Shown here: positions 1 to 6,601 of the stretch, in pieces
Numbering within the stretch: the first letter of the stretch is position 1
Layout of the letters: every line of letters starts with the position of its first letter
Notes under the pieces: generated by a model
The model's input: the letters and a program-made list of their open reading frames with translations, nothing else
Told to the model about the DNA's origin: nothing
Databases searched by the model: none
DNA from: Thiotrichaceae bacterium
GTDB lineage: Bacteria; Pseudomonadota; Gammaproteobacteria; Thiotrichales; Thiotrichaceae
Direction of reading: 5' to 3'
NCBI GenBank assembly: GCA_027009095.1
Contig: JALVDG010000352.1
Coordinates: forward strand, 1-8,170
DNA: 8,170 nt
Translations under genes and position numbers: made by a program

Positions 1-539
1 ATTCTCTTTTTTTATTTTAATTATTAAATCCCTAAACATAGAAAAAAGTTTAGGAGAATTAGTACATCAACCAGTTCAAAATATTTATATCAACTGTCCT
101 GTTTGTCTTTGTATCTAGGCGTACTTCTCAGGTATAAGGTTTAACTTATGCGTATTTTCAACACCTTGCAAAAAAGTATGATAATGATAGGAAGACAGGC
201 AGGGCAATTTTGGATATCTCCGTGATGATCTGTCTTGGTTTCTAAGGAAACTGCTTTCACAATTATCCTAACTACTCAGCCTGCCCCTATTTTGCCCGAT
301 TTCTACATTAAAAGTGCTCATTTATACTTATAAACTCCGCCCTTTTGCCTTGAACTCGAACAAAATAGAGCGCAATCTGAGCTGTTATCAATTATGCTGA
401 GTTGTTGCAGTCTATCTTAATAAAAATTACCACAGAGATGCTGATACAGACTACTATTTATAATAATAAATAAGGATCACAGGTTTATAGTAGATAGACT
501 CTTTTACTCCACATAATTTTCGCTTGTATTTCTATTGTT
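1..539. other. Gene-free stretch with scattered inverted repeats
   Basis: No convincing protein or known RNA gene is visible here. What can be seen is a set of inverted repeats. CCTAAAC (31-37) pairs with GTTTAGG (48-54). AAGACAG (192-198) pairs with CTGTCTT (230-236). GGGCAA (202-207) pairs with TTGCCC (292-297), and GGCAGG (196-201) with CCTGCC (280-285). GTTTC-TAAG-GAAAC forms a hairpin at 238-251. AGTCTATCT (409-417) pairs with AGATAGACT (492-500), and TATTTAT (455-461) with ATAAATA (466-472). CTGAGYTGTT is repeated directly at 377-386 and 397-406. A weak plus-strand promoter-like pair, TTTTCA (155-160) and TATGAT (177-182), would start an RNA just before the 192-297 repeats. None of the stems has a clear T-run, so I see no good terminator for the secreted-protein gene that ends at 540. 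Confidence 0.5.
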
Positions 540-1037
540 TTAATTTACTTTTACACGATATATGTATTGCTGTTGACCTTTAGAAACCAAGGCATCATTT
601 GCTTTCCAACGGATATGTGTATATTTACTCGCAGGTATAATCACTGTTTTAAGTGAGCCATCGGGCATTCTTTTTTGACGCTTTACAGGTTCTTTTTCAA
701 ATGTTTTACCACCATCAATACTGACTAAACGCTGAGCCGCTACTTTAGTTACTGCCGAATTTGCTAGGTAATGAGTATTTGTAGGAATAGGTCCTGTTAC
801 AACTAATCCTTTGAATGATTTATCACTATTGTTTGAATACGTGAGTTTATATTGAATGGTTTGACCTGGAGCCACTTCTTTCATATTACGCATTATTTCT
901 TTGCCGTTAGCATCAACAGAAACCACTGATGCTTGCATATGGCTTGAAAGCATTGGTTCATTCTTACTCGCAGACACCATTACCACTGAACCAGCAACAG
1001 CTGCAAAAGTTACCGCATATATAGCGCGTTTTAACAT
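540..1037 (-). CDS. Small secreted DUF11-like protein
   Basis: A 165-residue exported protein of unknown function. Residues 1-23 look like a Sec signal peptide: positive N-terminus (MLKRA), a hydrophobic alanine/valine core and a VSA-S cleavage site. The mature part carries a DUF11-like beta-sandwich pattern. PGQTIQYKLTYSNNS (57-71) is followed by GLVVTGPIPTNTHYL (77-91), in which a promise of 'growing terms' is typical of this family, then a basic stretch near 118-124 and a beta-rich C-terminus ending in YIYRVKVN. There is one domain only, with no transmembrane anchor after the signal and no LPXTG or autotransporter domain, so it is probably a free periplasmic or extracellular protein. The start is supported by AAGGGG six bases upstream of the ATG. 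It stands alone, 404 bases from thiD, and has a 19-base palindrome about 40 bases upstream of its start. The fold assignment is from pattern; the role is unknown. Confidence 0.82.
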   Translation of the reverse strand: MLKRAIYAVTFAAVAGSVVMVSASKNEPMLSSHMQASVVSVDANGKEIMRNMKEVAPGQTIQYKLTYSNNSDKSFKGLVVTGPIPTNTHYLANSAVTKVAAQRLVSIDGGKTFEKEPVKRQKRMPDGSLKTVIIPASKYTHIRWKANDALVSKGQQQYIYRVKVN

Positions 1038-1076
1038 AGTAAACCCCTTGATAGATATAGTTATTTTATTGATTTT

Positions 1077-1095
1077 TTAGTCTTATTAAGACTAA
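1077..1095. promoter_or_regulatory. 19-base perfect palindrome, possible operator
   Basis: TTAGTCTTA-T-TAAGACTAA is a perfect palindrome with 9-bp arms and a single central base. It lies about 40 bases upstream of the secreted DUF11-like gene (start 1037). The T-run is on the wrong side for an intrinsic terminator in either direction, and a one-base loop is poor for an RNA hairpin, so a site for a dimeric DNA-binding protein is the likelier reading. AT-rich -10-like hexamers (minus-strand TAAAAT, TATATC) lie between it and the start. I do not recognise the motif as a known regulator's site. Confidence 0.4.
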
Positions 1096-1398
1096 TAGCC
1101 AGTCGTAGATACCTCTATTCAGTCTACTTAAAGAATAATCGAGAGCCTGAGTCTTCAACACTTATTAGCAAGACAATACAGGTATAAAAAACAACATCAT
1201 CGCTTCAGTAAATAATGAATTTTTAGAGTTATCCTTTAGATTTTTTTGTATCTTTACCACAAGCACTCTTATTTAAAGGCATGACAAAAAAATCGCTTCA
1301 GAAATTAAAATTCTTTAGGCTTGAACAGATACTAGACAATTTCGACTGAATAGTTGGTGAATAAAAACTAAGCTAACTACCTTTCCGACTAATGGTTA

Positions 1399-1412
1399 GG
1401 AATAGCTATTCC
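1399..1412. repeat. 14-base palindrome downstream of thiD
   Basis: GGAATAGCTATTCC is a perfect palindrome 29 bases past the thiD stop. It is flanked by further short complementary pieces (TTCC at 1383-1386 and GGAA at 1419-1422; TAAT and ATTA between), so the transcript could form a longer imperfect stem. No T-run follows on either strand, so it is not a standard terminator. It could be a protein-binding site or a 3'-end stem. Confidence 0.35.
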
Positions 1413-1441
1413 GATTAAGGAACTCTAAAAACAGGATATAT

Positions 1442-2242
1442 TCAAACCCAAAGTTTATAAAAATGGTGAGTGGGTCCATGCCCAGCGCCAATATCTAAAC
1501 TATCTGCTGCCATTATTGCAGCCAGTAAATAATTCTTCGCATTACTCACTGCATTTTCTAAACTCTCTCCTTTCGCCAGTTCTGCTGCTAATGTTGCAGA
1601 TAATGTACAACCCGTGCCATGTGTATTTTTAGTCTCAATACGCTGACCTTCAAACCATCTAGCACCTGCCTCTGATATTAATAAATCAGGGCTATCATCC
1701 CCATCTAAATGCCCTCCTTTCATTAAGATTGCTTTAGATCCTAGTTTTAATAAAGCACGACCTTGTTGTTCCATCTCTTCACGCGTCGTTGCTGTTTGTT
1801 TATCTAATAAACTAGCTGCTTCAGGTAGGTTAGGAGTCAGTATATTGGCTAATGGAAAAAGTCGTTTTTTGATAACAGCGATAGCATTATCGTCAAGCAA
1901 TGAATGCCCTCCTTTAGCAATCATAACGGGATCAATCACTATCGGAATCTCGCTATGCACCTGTAACACATCGGCAATTGCTATCGCTATTTCGGTATTT
2001 GCGATCATACCTATTTTAATCGCTCCTACACGAATATCGTTTAAAATAGCGTTTAACTGATCAGCCACAAAGGTAGGTGGAATTAAATGCACACCATTTA
2101 CACCCATTGTATTTTGTGCGGTAAGCGCAGTTATAACACTCATGCCGTATACTTTACGTGCGGAGAATGTTTTTAAATCAGCTTGAATACCAGCTCCTCC
2201 AGAAGGGTCGGAGCCTGCTATGGTTAAAGCGGTAGCAATCAT
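1442..2242 (-). CDS. thiD: Hydroxymethylpyrimidine / phosphomethylpyrimidine kinase
   Basis: Cytosolic kinase of the thiamine pathway. It phosphorylates 4-amino-5-hydroxymethyl-2-methylpyrimidine (HMP) to HMP-P and then HMP-PP, which ThiE joins to the thiazole unit. Ribokinase-fold motifs run through all 266 residues, the usual length. AGSDPSGGAGIQADLKTF (9-26) binds substrate; TALTAQNT (38-45) includes Gln44, matching the pyrimidine-contacting glutamine of characterised ThiD; KIGMI is at 76-80, DPVMIAKGG at 104-112, TPNLPEA at 136-142, KGGH at 175-178. The anion-hole motif GTGC (209-212) carries the cysteine seen in bifunctional ThiD. The product ends with the GHGPTHHF motif common in one ThiD branch. 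No Shine-Dalgarno sequence precedes the ATG (the leader reads ACTCCCCTTCTA), although the N-terminus fits the family exactly. No thiE, thiM or TPP riboswitch is visible. It lies 66 bases after the DUF599 gene and may be co-transcribed with it. Confidence 0.95.
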   Translation of the reverse strand: MIATALTIAGSDPSGGAGIQADLKTFSARKVYGMSVITALTAQNTMGVNGVHLIPPTFVADQLNAILNDIRVGAIKIGMIANTEIAIAIADVLQVHSEIPIVIDPVMIAKGGHSLLDDNAIAVIKKRLFPLANILTPNLPEAASLLDKQTATTREEMEQQGRALLKLGSKAILMKGGHLDGDDSPDLLISEAGARWFEGQRIETKNTHGTGCTLSATLAAELAKGESLENAVSNAKNYLLAAIMAADSLDIGAGHGPTHHFYKLWV

Positions 2243-2308
2243 TAGAAGGGGAGTCTCAATTTATGAATAAAAGCGTAAAATATAAATGTTTTTTGTAACA
2301 TCGGTAAT

Positions 2309-3004
2309 TTAATACTCTTGCATAGCTCGCACAGTTTGAGAAATAAATTCGCGTCGATAAATAACAATAACAACTAAAGAAGTGGCAATAATAAAAAGAA
2401 TAGGGTGGATAAACCAGGCAAGAATAGCAAGACCGTATTCGTATCCACGCATACCTTCATTATAATGGGTTGCTGCTCGGTGGATAACGAGACCAAGCTT
2501 ATTTGCATACAGTAGTAGCTCTTCCTCATCGGGAAATATTTCAGGAGCAGCTCCCATAATAATAATGCAAGTGTTAAATTGTCGGATTGACCAAATGAGT
2601 TTGAAGAATACGTAAATAAAAATAAATACGAGAAGGAGGAGTTTTAATTTCCAAAAAACAGTAGAAGCTTCTTGTGTAAAAGGAATATCGCTTACCATCT
2701 TAATCGCAATATCGACATTTGCAATAATGGCAATAACCCCTCCAAGAATAAAGATGCTTGTTGAGGCGAAAAAGGCGACGTTACGCATTAAATTTGCGAG
2801 TAATGCGGCATCAGTAATACGGTTGTTACGTTTTAATGTTTGTAGCATCCATTCATTACGATAGCTTTTTGAAAAGCTATGAAGTGAATTTTTTTTGTGT
2901 GCTTGAAAGTATTTTCCTAGCCAAGAATAGCTGCTCCAGCAGAGTAAAAACCAAATAAAAGCTATGATATCGGTGCTAGAAATACTGTGTGGAAGGGGAG
3001 ACAT
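2309..3004 (-). CDS. DUF599-family inner-membrane protein
   Basis: A 231-residue integral membrane protein of the uncharacterised DUF599 family; its biochemical role is unknown. Four hydrophobic segments can be read, at about residues 12-31, 76-97, 118-140 and 190-216. Family-type features are the RNEWM block after the first segment (49-53), RITDAALLANLMRNVAFFAST (62-82), the GG pair at 88-89, KLKLLLLVF then WSIRQFN (119-144), and the NEGMRGYEYGLA block (182-193) before the last membrane helix. The length is normal for the family. The ATG has no recognisable Shine-Dalgarno; the bases upstream are A/T-rich, and no better internal start preserves the first helix. It follows aapP by 92 bases, with a strong stem-loop between, and precedes thiD. 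Neither neighbour reveals its job. Confidence 0.8.
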   Translation of the reverse strand: MSPLPHSISSTDIIAFIWFLLCWSSYSWLGKYFQAHKKNSLHSFSKSYRNEWMLQTLKRNNRITDAALLANLMRNVAFFASTSIFILGGVIAIIANVDIAIKMVSDIPFTQEASTVFWKLKLLLLVFIFIYVFFKLIWSIRQFNTCIIIMGAAPEIFPDEEELLLYANKLGLVIHRAATHYNEGMRGYEYGLAILAWFIHPILFIIATSLVVIVIYRREFISQTVRAMQEY

Positions 3005-3040
3005 ATTTTTTATTATTGTGTCTATATTGAGCTTCTGGAA

Positions 3041-3076
3041 CTATCTCTTTCTACTGTCAGCAGTAGAAAGAGATAG
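3041..3076 (-). other. Perfect 16-bp stem-loop after aapP
   Basis: CTATCTCTTTCTACTG (3041-3056) and CAGTAGAAAGAGATAG (3061-3076) are exact reverse complements separated by the four bases TCAG. The stem begins 20 bases past the aapP stop codon, where an operon terminator would be expected. No T-run follows it on either strand: the minus-strand transcript continues TTCCAGAAGCTC and the plus strand GTTGTGC. It could therefore be a non-canonical terminator, a stem that protects the aap mRNA 3' end, or both, with the DUF599 gene either read through or started from its own promoter at about 3005-3040. Confidence 0.65.
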
Positions 3077-3096
3077 GTTGTGCTTATGGTGATGAG

Positions 3097-3864
3097 CTAG
3101 TGTGCAATAATCTGACTCAAGAATAATTGTGTACGCTCTGATTGTGGATTATTAAAGAATTCATTGGGTGTATTTTCTTCGATAATTTGTCCCGCATCCA
3201 TAAAAATAACTCTATCTGCGACTTGTTTTGCGAAGCCCATTTCGTGTGTGACACACAGCATAGTCATACCGCCTTCATCGGCAAGTTCTATCATTACATC
3301 GAGCACTTCTGAGATCATCTCAGGGTCTAATGCTGAGGTTGGCTCATCAAATAACATTACTTTAGGATCCATACAAAGACTACGGGCAATAGCAACACGT
3401 TGTTGCTGTCCGCCTGATAACTGCCCAGGAAATTTATTGGCTTGATCAGGTATTTTTACGCGTTCTAGGTACTTCATTGCGGTTGCTTCGGCTTCTGCTT
3501 TGGGTATCTTTTTTACCCATCTTGGGGCTAAAGTTAAGTTATCTAAAATACTTAAGTGTGGGAATAGGTTGAAGTGTTGGAAACACATGCCGACATCAGT
3601 GCGTAGTTTTTCTAACTGTTTGACATCACCTGTAATTTCGATACCATCAACAATAATTTGTCCTTGCTGATGTTCTTCAAGGTGGTTAATACAACGGATA
3701 ACAGTTGATTTACCTGAGCCAGAAGGTCCACAGATAACAATACGCTCGCCTTGCGTTACATCAAGGTTAATATCTTTTAGGACATGAAAGTCGCCATACC
3801 ATTTGTTCACATTAATCATTTGTAGGGCAAATTTTTGATCTGTTTGTTTGTTTGCTTCGCTCAT
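3097..3864 (-). CDS. aapP: General L-amino acid ABC importer, ATP-binding protein
   Basis: Cytoplasmic ATPase that powers the Aap/polar-amino-acid importer, binding as a dimer to the coupling helices of AapQ and AapM. All ABC motifs are present and intact in 255 residues: Walker [10 protein letters not shown] (46-54), Q-loop [10 protein letters not shown] (94-103, Gln96), signature LSGGQQQR (149-156), Walker B VMLFDEP (169-175, Glu174 catalytic), D-loop SALD (177-180) and switch His207 in CVTHEMG. The sequence is GlnQ/AapP/HisP-like throughout, including [13 protein letters not shown]. It is the last gene of the aapJQMP block. A 78-base gap from aapM carries a 9-bp inverted repeat. The start is chosen as the first ATG. 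Its upstream sequence is weak (GAGA about 8 bases away), so translation may be modest. Confidence 0.95.
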   Translation of the reverse strand: MSEANKQTDQKFALQMINVNKWYGDFHVLKDINLDVTQGERIVICGPSGSGKSTVIRCINHLEEHQQGQIIVDGIEITGDVKQLEKLRTDVGMCFQHFNLFPHLSILDNLTLAPRWVKKIPKAEAEATAMKYLERVKIPDQANKFPGQLSGGQQQRVAIARSLCMDPKVMLFDEPTSALDPEMISEVLDVMIELADEGGMTMLCVTHEMGFAKQVADRVIFMDAGQIIEENTPNEFFNNPQSERTQLFLSQIIAH

Positions 3865-3886
3865 AATATTTCTCAGCTACGTTTTT

Positions 3887-3929
3887 AAGGAAAGGGGATT
3901 TAGATATGTTTCTTAGTCAGCCTTTCCTT
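3887..3929 (-). other. Intercistronic stem-loop between aapM and aapP
   Basis: AAGGAAAGG (3887-3895) is exactly complementary to CCTTTCCTT (3921-3929), giving a 9-bp stem with a 25-base loop in the aapM-aapP gap. On the minus-strand transcript it is followed by five A's, not U's, so it is not an intrinsic terminator. It could stabilise the upstream message or reduce translation of aapP. The arm contains an AGGA, but that lies too far from the aapP start to be its ribosome site. Confidence 0.45.
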
Positions 3930-3942
3930 GCAAATAAAAGGA

Positions 3943-5052
3943 TTAGTGTTTGTGTCCTGTGTCTAACTTTCTTTCGAGTGCCATACTGTAACGTGACATG
4001 CTAAAGCAGAATATCCAGAAAACAAAAGCGGCAAAGACAAGCCCTTCGGTAAAGAATCCTAACCATGAGGAGTCTGAGCCTAATACATTTTCGATAATGG
4101 CTAATAAGTCGAATAGACCAATAATTAATACTAAGGTTGTGTCTTTGAATAAGGCGATAAAGGTATTAACTAAACCCGGTATAACCAGTTTTAGCGCCTG
4201 CGGCAAAATAATTAGATTCATGCTTTTCCAATAGCTTAAACCCATCGCTACCGATGCTTCATATTGACCTTTAGGGATTGCCTGTAAGCCACCACGAACA
4301 ACTTCTGCAACATAGGCAGCTTGGAATAAAATAATACCAATCATTGCGCGTGCTAATTTATCAAAATCAGAACCTTCAGGTAAAAATAAAGGTAACATAA
4401 CCGATGCCATAAACAGTACGGTAATCAGCGGTACGCCACGCCAAAACTCAATAAAAATAACGCAGATTGATTTAACAACTGGCATTGTAGAACGTCGTCC
4501 TAATGCCAAAATAATACCTAAAGGTAAAGCTGCAGCGATACCAACGAGAGAGATAATTAAGGTGAGCATTAAGCCACCCCATTTATCGGTTCCTACCTCT
4601 GATAAGCCAAATGATCCGCCATGAATGAGGAAGTAGGCAATAAAAGGGAACACCAACAGAATAAAAGCACCAATCCAAACCTTTTTTGGCATCTGCTTGA
4701 TAAACAGGAGGCTGGTTAGCAATATTAATAATATACCCGCTAAGTTAGGTCGCCAATACTCCTCAGGAGGGTAAAAACCGTACATGACTTGTCCAAAGCG
4801 ATTACTGATATATGCCCAGCAAGCACCTTTGCCTTCACCTAGACATTCCTCTCGTGTATCTGCAACCCATGTCGCATCAATAAATGCCCACTGAATAGCA
4901 GGTGGTACAATTTTATAAATAAGAAACAAACCTAAAAAAGTTATTAGGATATTGACAGGGCTAGAGAAAAGATTTGTCTTTAGCCAATGAAGTACTCCTT
5001 TAGAGCTACTAGGAGCGGGTAATTCAGGAAGAATTTTATCGGTTATATACAT
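3943..5052 (-). CDS. aapM: General L-amino acid ABC importer, permease AapM
   Basis: Inner-membrane permease, 369 residues, which forms the translocation channel with AapQ. The N-terminal half has an AapM-type hydrophobic segment at about 33-50 and a periplasmic loop with two cysteines (70 and 78) before WRPNL (100-104). It then has further helices and the conserved BPD_transp_1 core from about 155 to the end. The coupling (EAA-type) loop at about 250-290 contains AEVVRGGLQAIPKGQYEA and MGLSYWKSM, and is followed by LPQALKLVIPGL and FKDTTLVLIIG. The TLIISLVGIAAALPLGIILALGR segment begins the core. Length and order match AapM/YhdY proteins. The start lies 10 bases after the aapQ stop. An AGGAC overlapping that stop is its likely ribosome site, so the two permeases are probably translationally coupled. 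Confidence 0.94.
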   Translation of the reverse strand: MYITDKILPELPAPSSSKGVLHWLKTNLFSSPVNILITFLGLFLIYKIVPPAIQWAFIDATWVADTREECLGEGKGACWAYISNRFGQVMYGFYPPEEYWRPNLAGILLILLTSLLFIKQMPKKVWIGAFILLVFPFIAYFLIHGGSFGLSEVGTDKWGGLMLTLIISLVGIAAALPLGIILALGRRSTMPVVKSICVIFIEFWRGVPLITVLFMASVMLPLFLPEGSDFDKLARAMIGIILFQAAYVAEVVRGGLQAIPKGQYEASVAMGLSYWKSMNLIILPQALKLVIPGLVNTFIALFKDTTLVLIIGLFDLLAIIENVLGSDSSWLGFFTEGLVFAAFVFWIFCFSMSRYSMALERKLDTGHKH

Positions 5053-5062
5053 AGTATTAGTC

Positions 5063-6250
5063 CTATCGCTCAGTCAGTGCCATTTTGGCGTTATACCAGT
5101 TCATAAAGGCTGAAATTAGTAAACTGAATGTCAAGTACACTGTCATTGTCATCATAATAATTTCAACTGCTTGTCCTGTTTGGTTTAGGGTTGTTCCCAT
5201 AAATACAGAGACAAGGTCAGGATAGCCAATTGCAGTAGCGAGTGATGAGTTTTTAAGTAGGTTTAAATATTGGCTGGTCATCGGTGGAATAATGACGCGC
5301 ATTGCCTGAGGAATAACAACAAAACGTAGCGTTTGTGAGGGCGTTAAACCGAGGGATAAAGCAGCTTCTGTTTGCCCATGACTTACTGCTTTAATGCCTG
5401 AGCGTACGATTTCAGCAATAAAGGCGGCAGTATAAATAGTTAAAGCCAGTAATAAGGCGAATAGTTCAGGAATAACACTAATGCCACCTTTAAAATTAAA
5501 GCCTTTTAGTACGGGTACATCCCATGTTAATGGGCTACCTGTTACAAGGAACACCAATAATGGAGCAAGTATTAATAAGCCAAGTGAGGTGAGTAAAACA
5601 GGAAAGGGCTGACCTGTTGCCTCTTGACGTTTTTTTGCCCAGTTTTTCAAGATAAAGACGGCGATCAGCGCAATAATAAAGGTAATTACCGTGTATATAA
5701 AGCCACTTTCTGTCACAGGGGCAGGTAGATACAAGCCGCGTACATTTAAGAAAAAACTATCAAAGAGAGAATGACTATTTCTAGCCGATGGCATGGCGCG
5801 TAATACGACGATATACCAGAAGAAAATTTGTATTAATAATGGGATATTACGGAAAGTCTCAATATAAACAGTGGCTATTTTGGATAACAGCCAATTATTA
5901 GATAACCGTGCAACACCAATAAGAAAACCGAGAATAGTGGCGAAAAATATACCCAATGCACTAACTAATAAAGTGTTGAGTATGCCGACAATAAAGGTTC
6001 GCCCGTAGGTGGAGTCTGAGTTAAATGGAATAAGAGATTGTAGTATATCAAAGCCTGATTTTTCCGACATAAAAGCAAAACCAGTGGAGATTCCACGTGC
6101 TTCCATATTGGTTAGCGTATTTTGAACAATGGTATAAATAAAGAGACCAAGCCCGAACATTAAAAGAGCTTGAAAAAATAAAGATCGATATTTGGGGTCA
6201 TTCCAAATAGGGGGCTTGCTGGGTTTTAAATGGGTATTATTTTCAGCCAT
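5063..6250 (-). CDS. aapQ: General L-amino acid ABC importer, permease AapQ
   Basis: Inner-membrane permease, 395 residues, partner of AapM in the amino acid importer. A basic N-terminus with WNDPKYRS (16-23) leads into a first helix (about 25-43). The channel domain then begins near 86 (VGILNTLLVSALGIFFATILG) with GVARLS-N-WLL and YIETFRNIPLLIQIFFWY (129-146). A long insertion with periplasmic loops and extra helices (about 150-255) is characteristic of AapQ/YhdX. The C-terminal coupling loop holds AEIVRSGIKAVSHGQTEAALSLGLTPSQT (279-307), then IPQAMRVIIPP and LLKNSSLATAIGYPDL. The chosen ATG gives the usual N-terminus, but only a weak ribosome site is visible (GGTATC). It lies 387 bases after aapJ, beyond a terminator and several hairpins, so its expression probably depends on read-through or a separate promoter. 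Confidence 0.94.
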   Translation of the reverse strand: MAENNTHLKPSKPPIWNDPKYRSLFFQALLMFGLGLFIYTIVQNTLTNMEARGISTGFAFMSEKSGFDILQSLIPFNSDSTYGRTFIVGILNTLLVSALGIFFATILGFLIGVARLSNNWLLSKIATVYIETFRNIPLLIQIFFWYIVVLRAMPSARNSHSLFDSFFLNVRGLYLPAPVTESGFIYTVITFIIALIAVFILKNWAKKRQEATGQPFPVLLTSLGLLILAPLLVFLVTGSPLTWDVPVLKGFNFKGGISVIPELFALLLALTIYTAAFIAEIVRSGIKAVSHGQTEAALSLGLTPSQTLRFVVIPQAMRVIIPPMTSQYLNLLKNSSLATAIGYPDLVSVFMGTTLNQTGQAVEIIMMTMTVYLTFSLLISAFMNWYNAKMALTER

Positions 6251-6299
6251 AAGCGAGATACCACAAAGATGGATAGGAAGAGAAAAGCTAACGACTTAG

Positions 6300-6377
6300 T
6301 TTTCCCGTTTTTTGCTGTACTCGTTAAGTTAAAATAGCAAGGAATTTGAGTGACTTTAGAATAAGTCAACGGGAAAA
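6300..6377 (-). ncRNA. Candidate three-way-junction RNA in the aapQ leader
   Basis: Outer arms TTTTCCCGTT (6300-6309) and AACGGGAAAA (6368-6377) match over 10 bp. Two hairpins sit inside: GACTT (6352-6356) with AAGTC (6363-6367), directly abutting the outer stem, and TTGCT (6312-6316) with AGCAA (6336-6340). On the minus strand the fold ends about 50 bases before the aapQ start. This is the shape of a small cis-regulatory RNA. I could not match its unpaired bases to any riboswitch class I know. The fold is read by eye and its function is inference. Confidence 0.35.
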
Positions 6378-6415
6378 ATAAGATATTACTTATTAGAGAT
6401 CTTTGCATGAAAGAT
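6377..6415 (-). other. Two short hairpins upstream of the aapQ leader fold
   Basis: AATAAG (6377-6382) pairs with CTTATT (6389-6394) around a 6-base loop, and ATCTTT (6399-6404) pairs with AAAGAT (6410-6415) around GCATG. Read on the minus strand, the first is followed by a short U-run and resembles a very weak AT-only terminator. The one-base overlap with the 10-bp outer arm at 6377 means it could compete with the three-way junction. Stems this short are common by chance in AT-rich DNA. Confidence 0.25.
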
Positions 6416-6447
6416 TTTAACGAATAAAAAGGCTTGAATTTCTCCTG

Positions 6448-6501
6448 TTTTGTCTAAAAATCGATTAATAGCTCGGTTATTACCTTCATTTTTAGACAAA
6501 A
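6448..6501 (-). repeat. 14-bp perfect inverted repeat in the aapJ-aapQ gap
   Basis: TTTTGTCTAAAAAT (6448-6461) and ATTTTTAGACAAAA (6488-6501) are exact reverse complements. The 26-base middle contains a second small stem, TAATA (6466-6470) with TATTA (6478-6482). The RNA would be one long hairpin with an internal loop. On the minus strand no U-run follows the element; it reads on into CAGGAGAAATT. It may be a structured RNA, a palindromic repeat of a genome-wide family, or a binding site. Confidence 0.55.
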
Positions 6502-6555
6502 TAGGGAAAATTACGCTCTTTTTTCTTTTGTCATCCTTCCGTACAAAGGTCTCCC

Positions 6556-6597
6556 ATAGATTAGTTGTCCCAATGAAATTAGAAGTTGCTAATCTAT
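6556..6597 (-). other. 9-bp inverted repeat downstream of the aapJ terminator
   Basis: ATAGATTAG (6556-6564) is exactly complementary to CTAATCTAT (6589-6597), with a 24-base loop. It follows the intrinsic terminator on the minus strand, so it would be transcribed only by polymerases that read through. It is one of several stems in this gap; alone it is weak evidence for anything. Confidence 0.35.
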
Positions 6598-6601
6598 AAG
6601 T

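Larger units (their letters stand above)
1038..1441. other. Intergenic gap between thiD and the DUF11-like gene
   Basis: These 404 bases contain no gene I can support. They hold the 19-base palindrome at 1077-1095, a 14-base palindrome at 1399-1412 and a 10-base direct repeat ATCGCTTCAG at 1199-1208 and 1292-1301. The DUF11-like gene presumably has its own promoter here. One weak minus-strand candidate is TTGAAG (1156-1151), 15 bases, then TATTCT, but no hexamer pair stands out. No intrinsic terminator with a T-run is obvious after thiD. Confidence 0.5.

Noticed and set aside
148..225. 25-codon plus-strand open frame with a possible AAGG ribosome site
   Set aside because: Too short, no recognisable family pattern, and it overlaps the inverted repeats; no support beyond a start codon.
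1..539. 6S RNA, RNase P RNA, SRP RNA or tmRNA in the left gene-free region
   Set aside because: The conserved core sequences of these RNAs were looked for on both strands and not found.
1199..1301. Direct repeat ATCGCTTCAG as a mobile-element or attachment-site footprint
   Set aside because: Only ten bases, no enclosed gene and no terminal inverted repeats; chance is adequate.
1281..1349. 22-codon plus-strand frame beginning MTKKSLQKLK
   Set aside because: The ribosome-like AGG is only one base from the ATG and nothing else supports it.
2263..2298. 11-codon plus-strand frame preceded by a good AAGGGGAG
   Set aside because: The purine run is the complement of the thiD leader; an 11-residue peptide antisense to the DUF599-thiD gap has no independent support.
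2243..2308. TPP riboswitch for thiD
   Set aside because: The gap is 66 bases and contains none of the conserved TPP-aptamer segments.
1845..4234. Plus-strand open frames inside thiD, aapP and aapM
   Set aside because: They are antisense shadows of well-supported genes and have no family-like sequence.
6226..6408. 60-codon minus-strand open frame overlapping the aapQ start
   Set aside because: Its composition is unlike a real protein, it lacks a well-placed ribosome site, overlaps aapQ out of frame, and lies across the structured RNA region.
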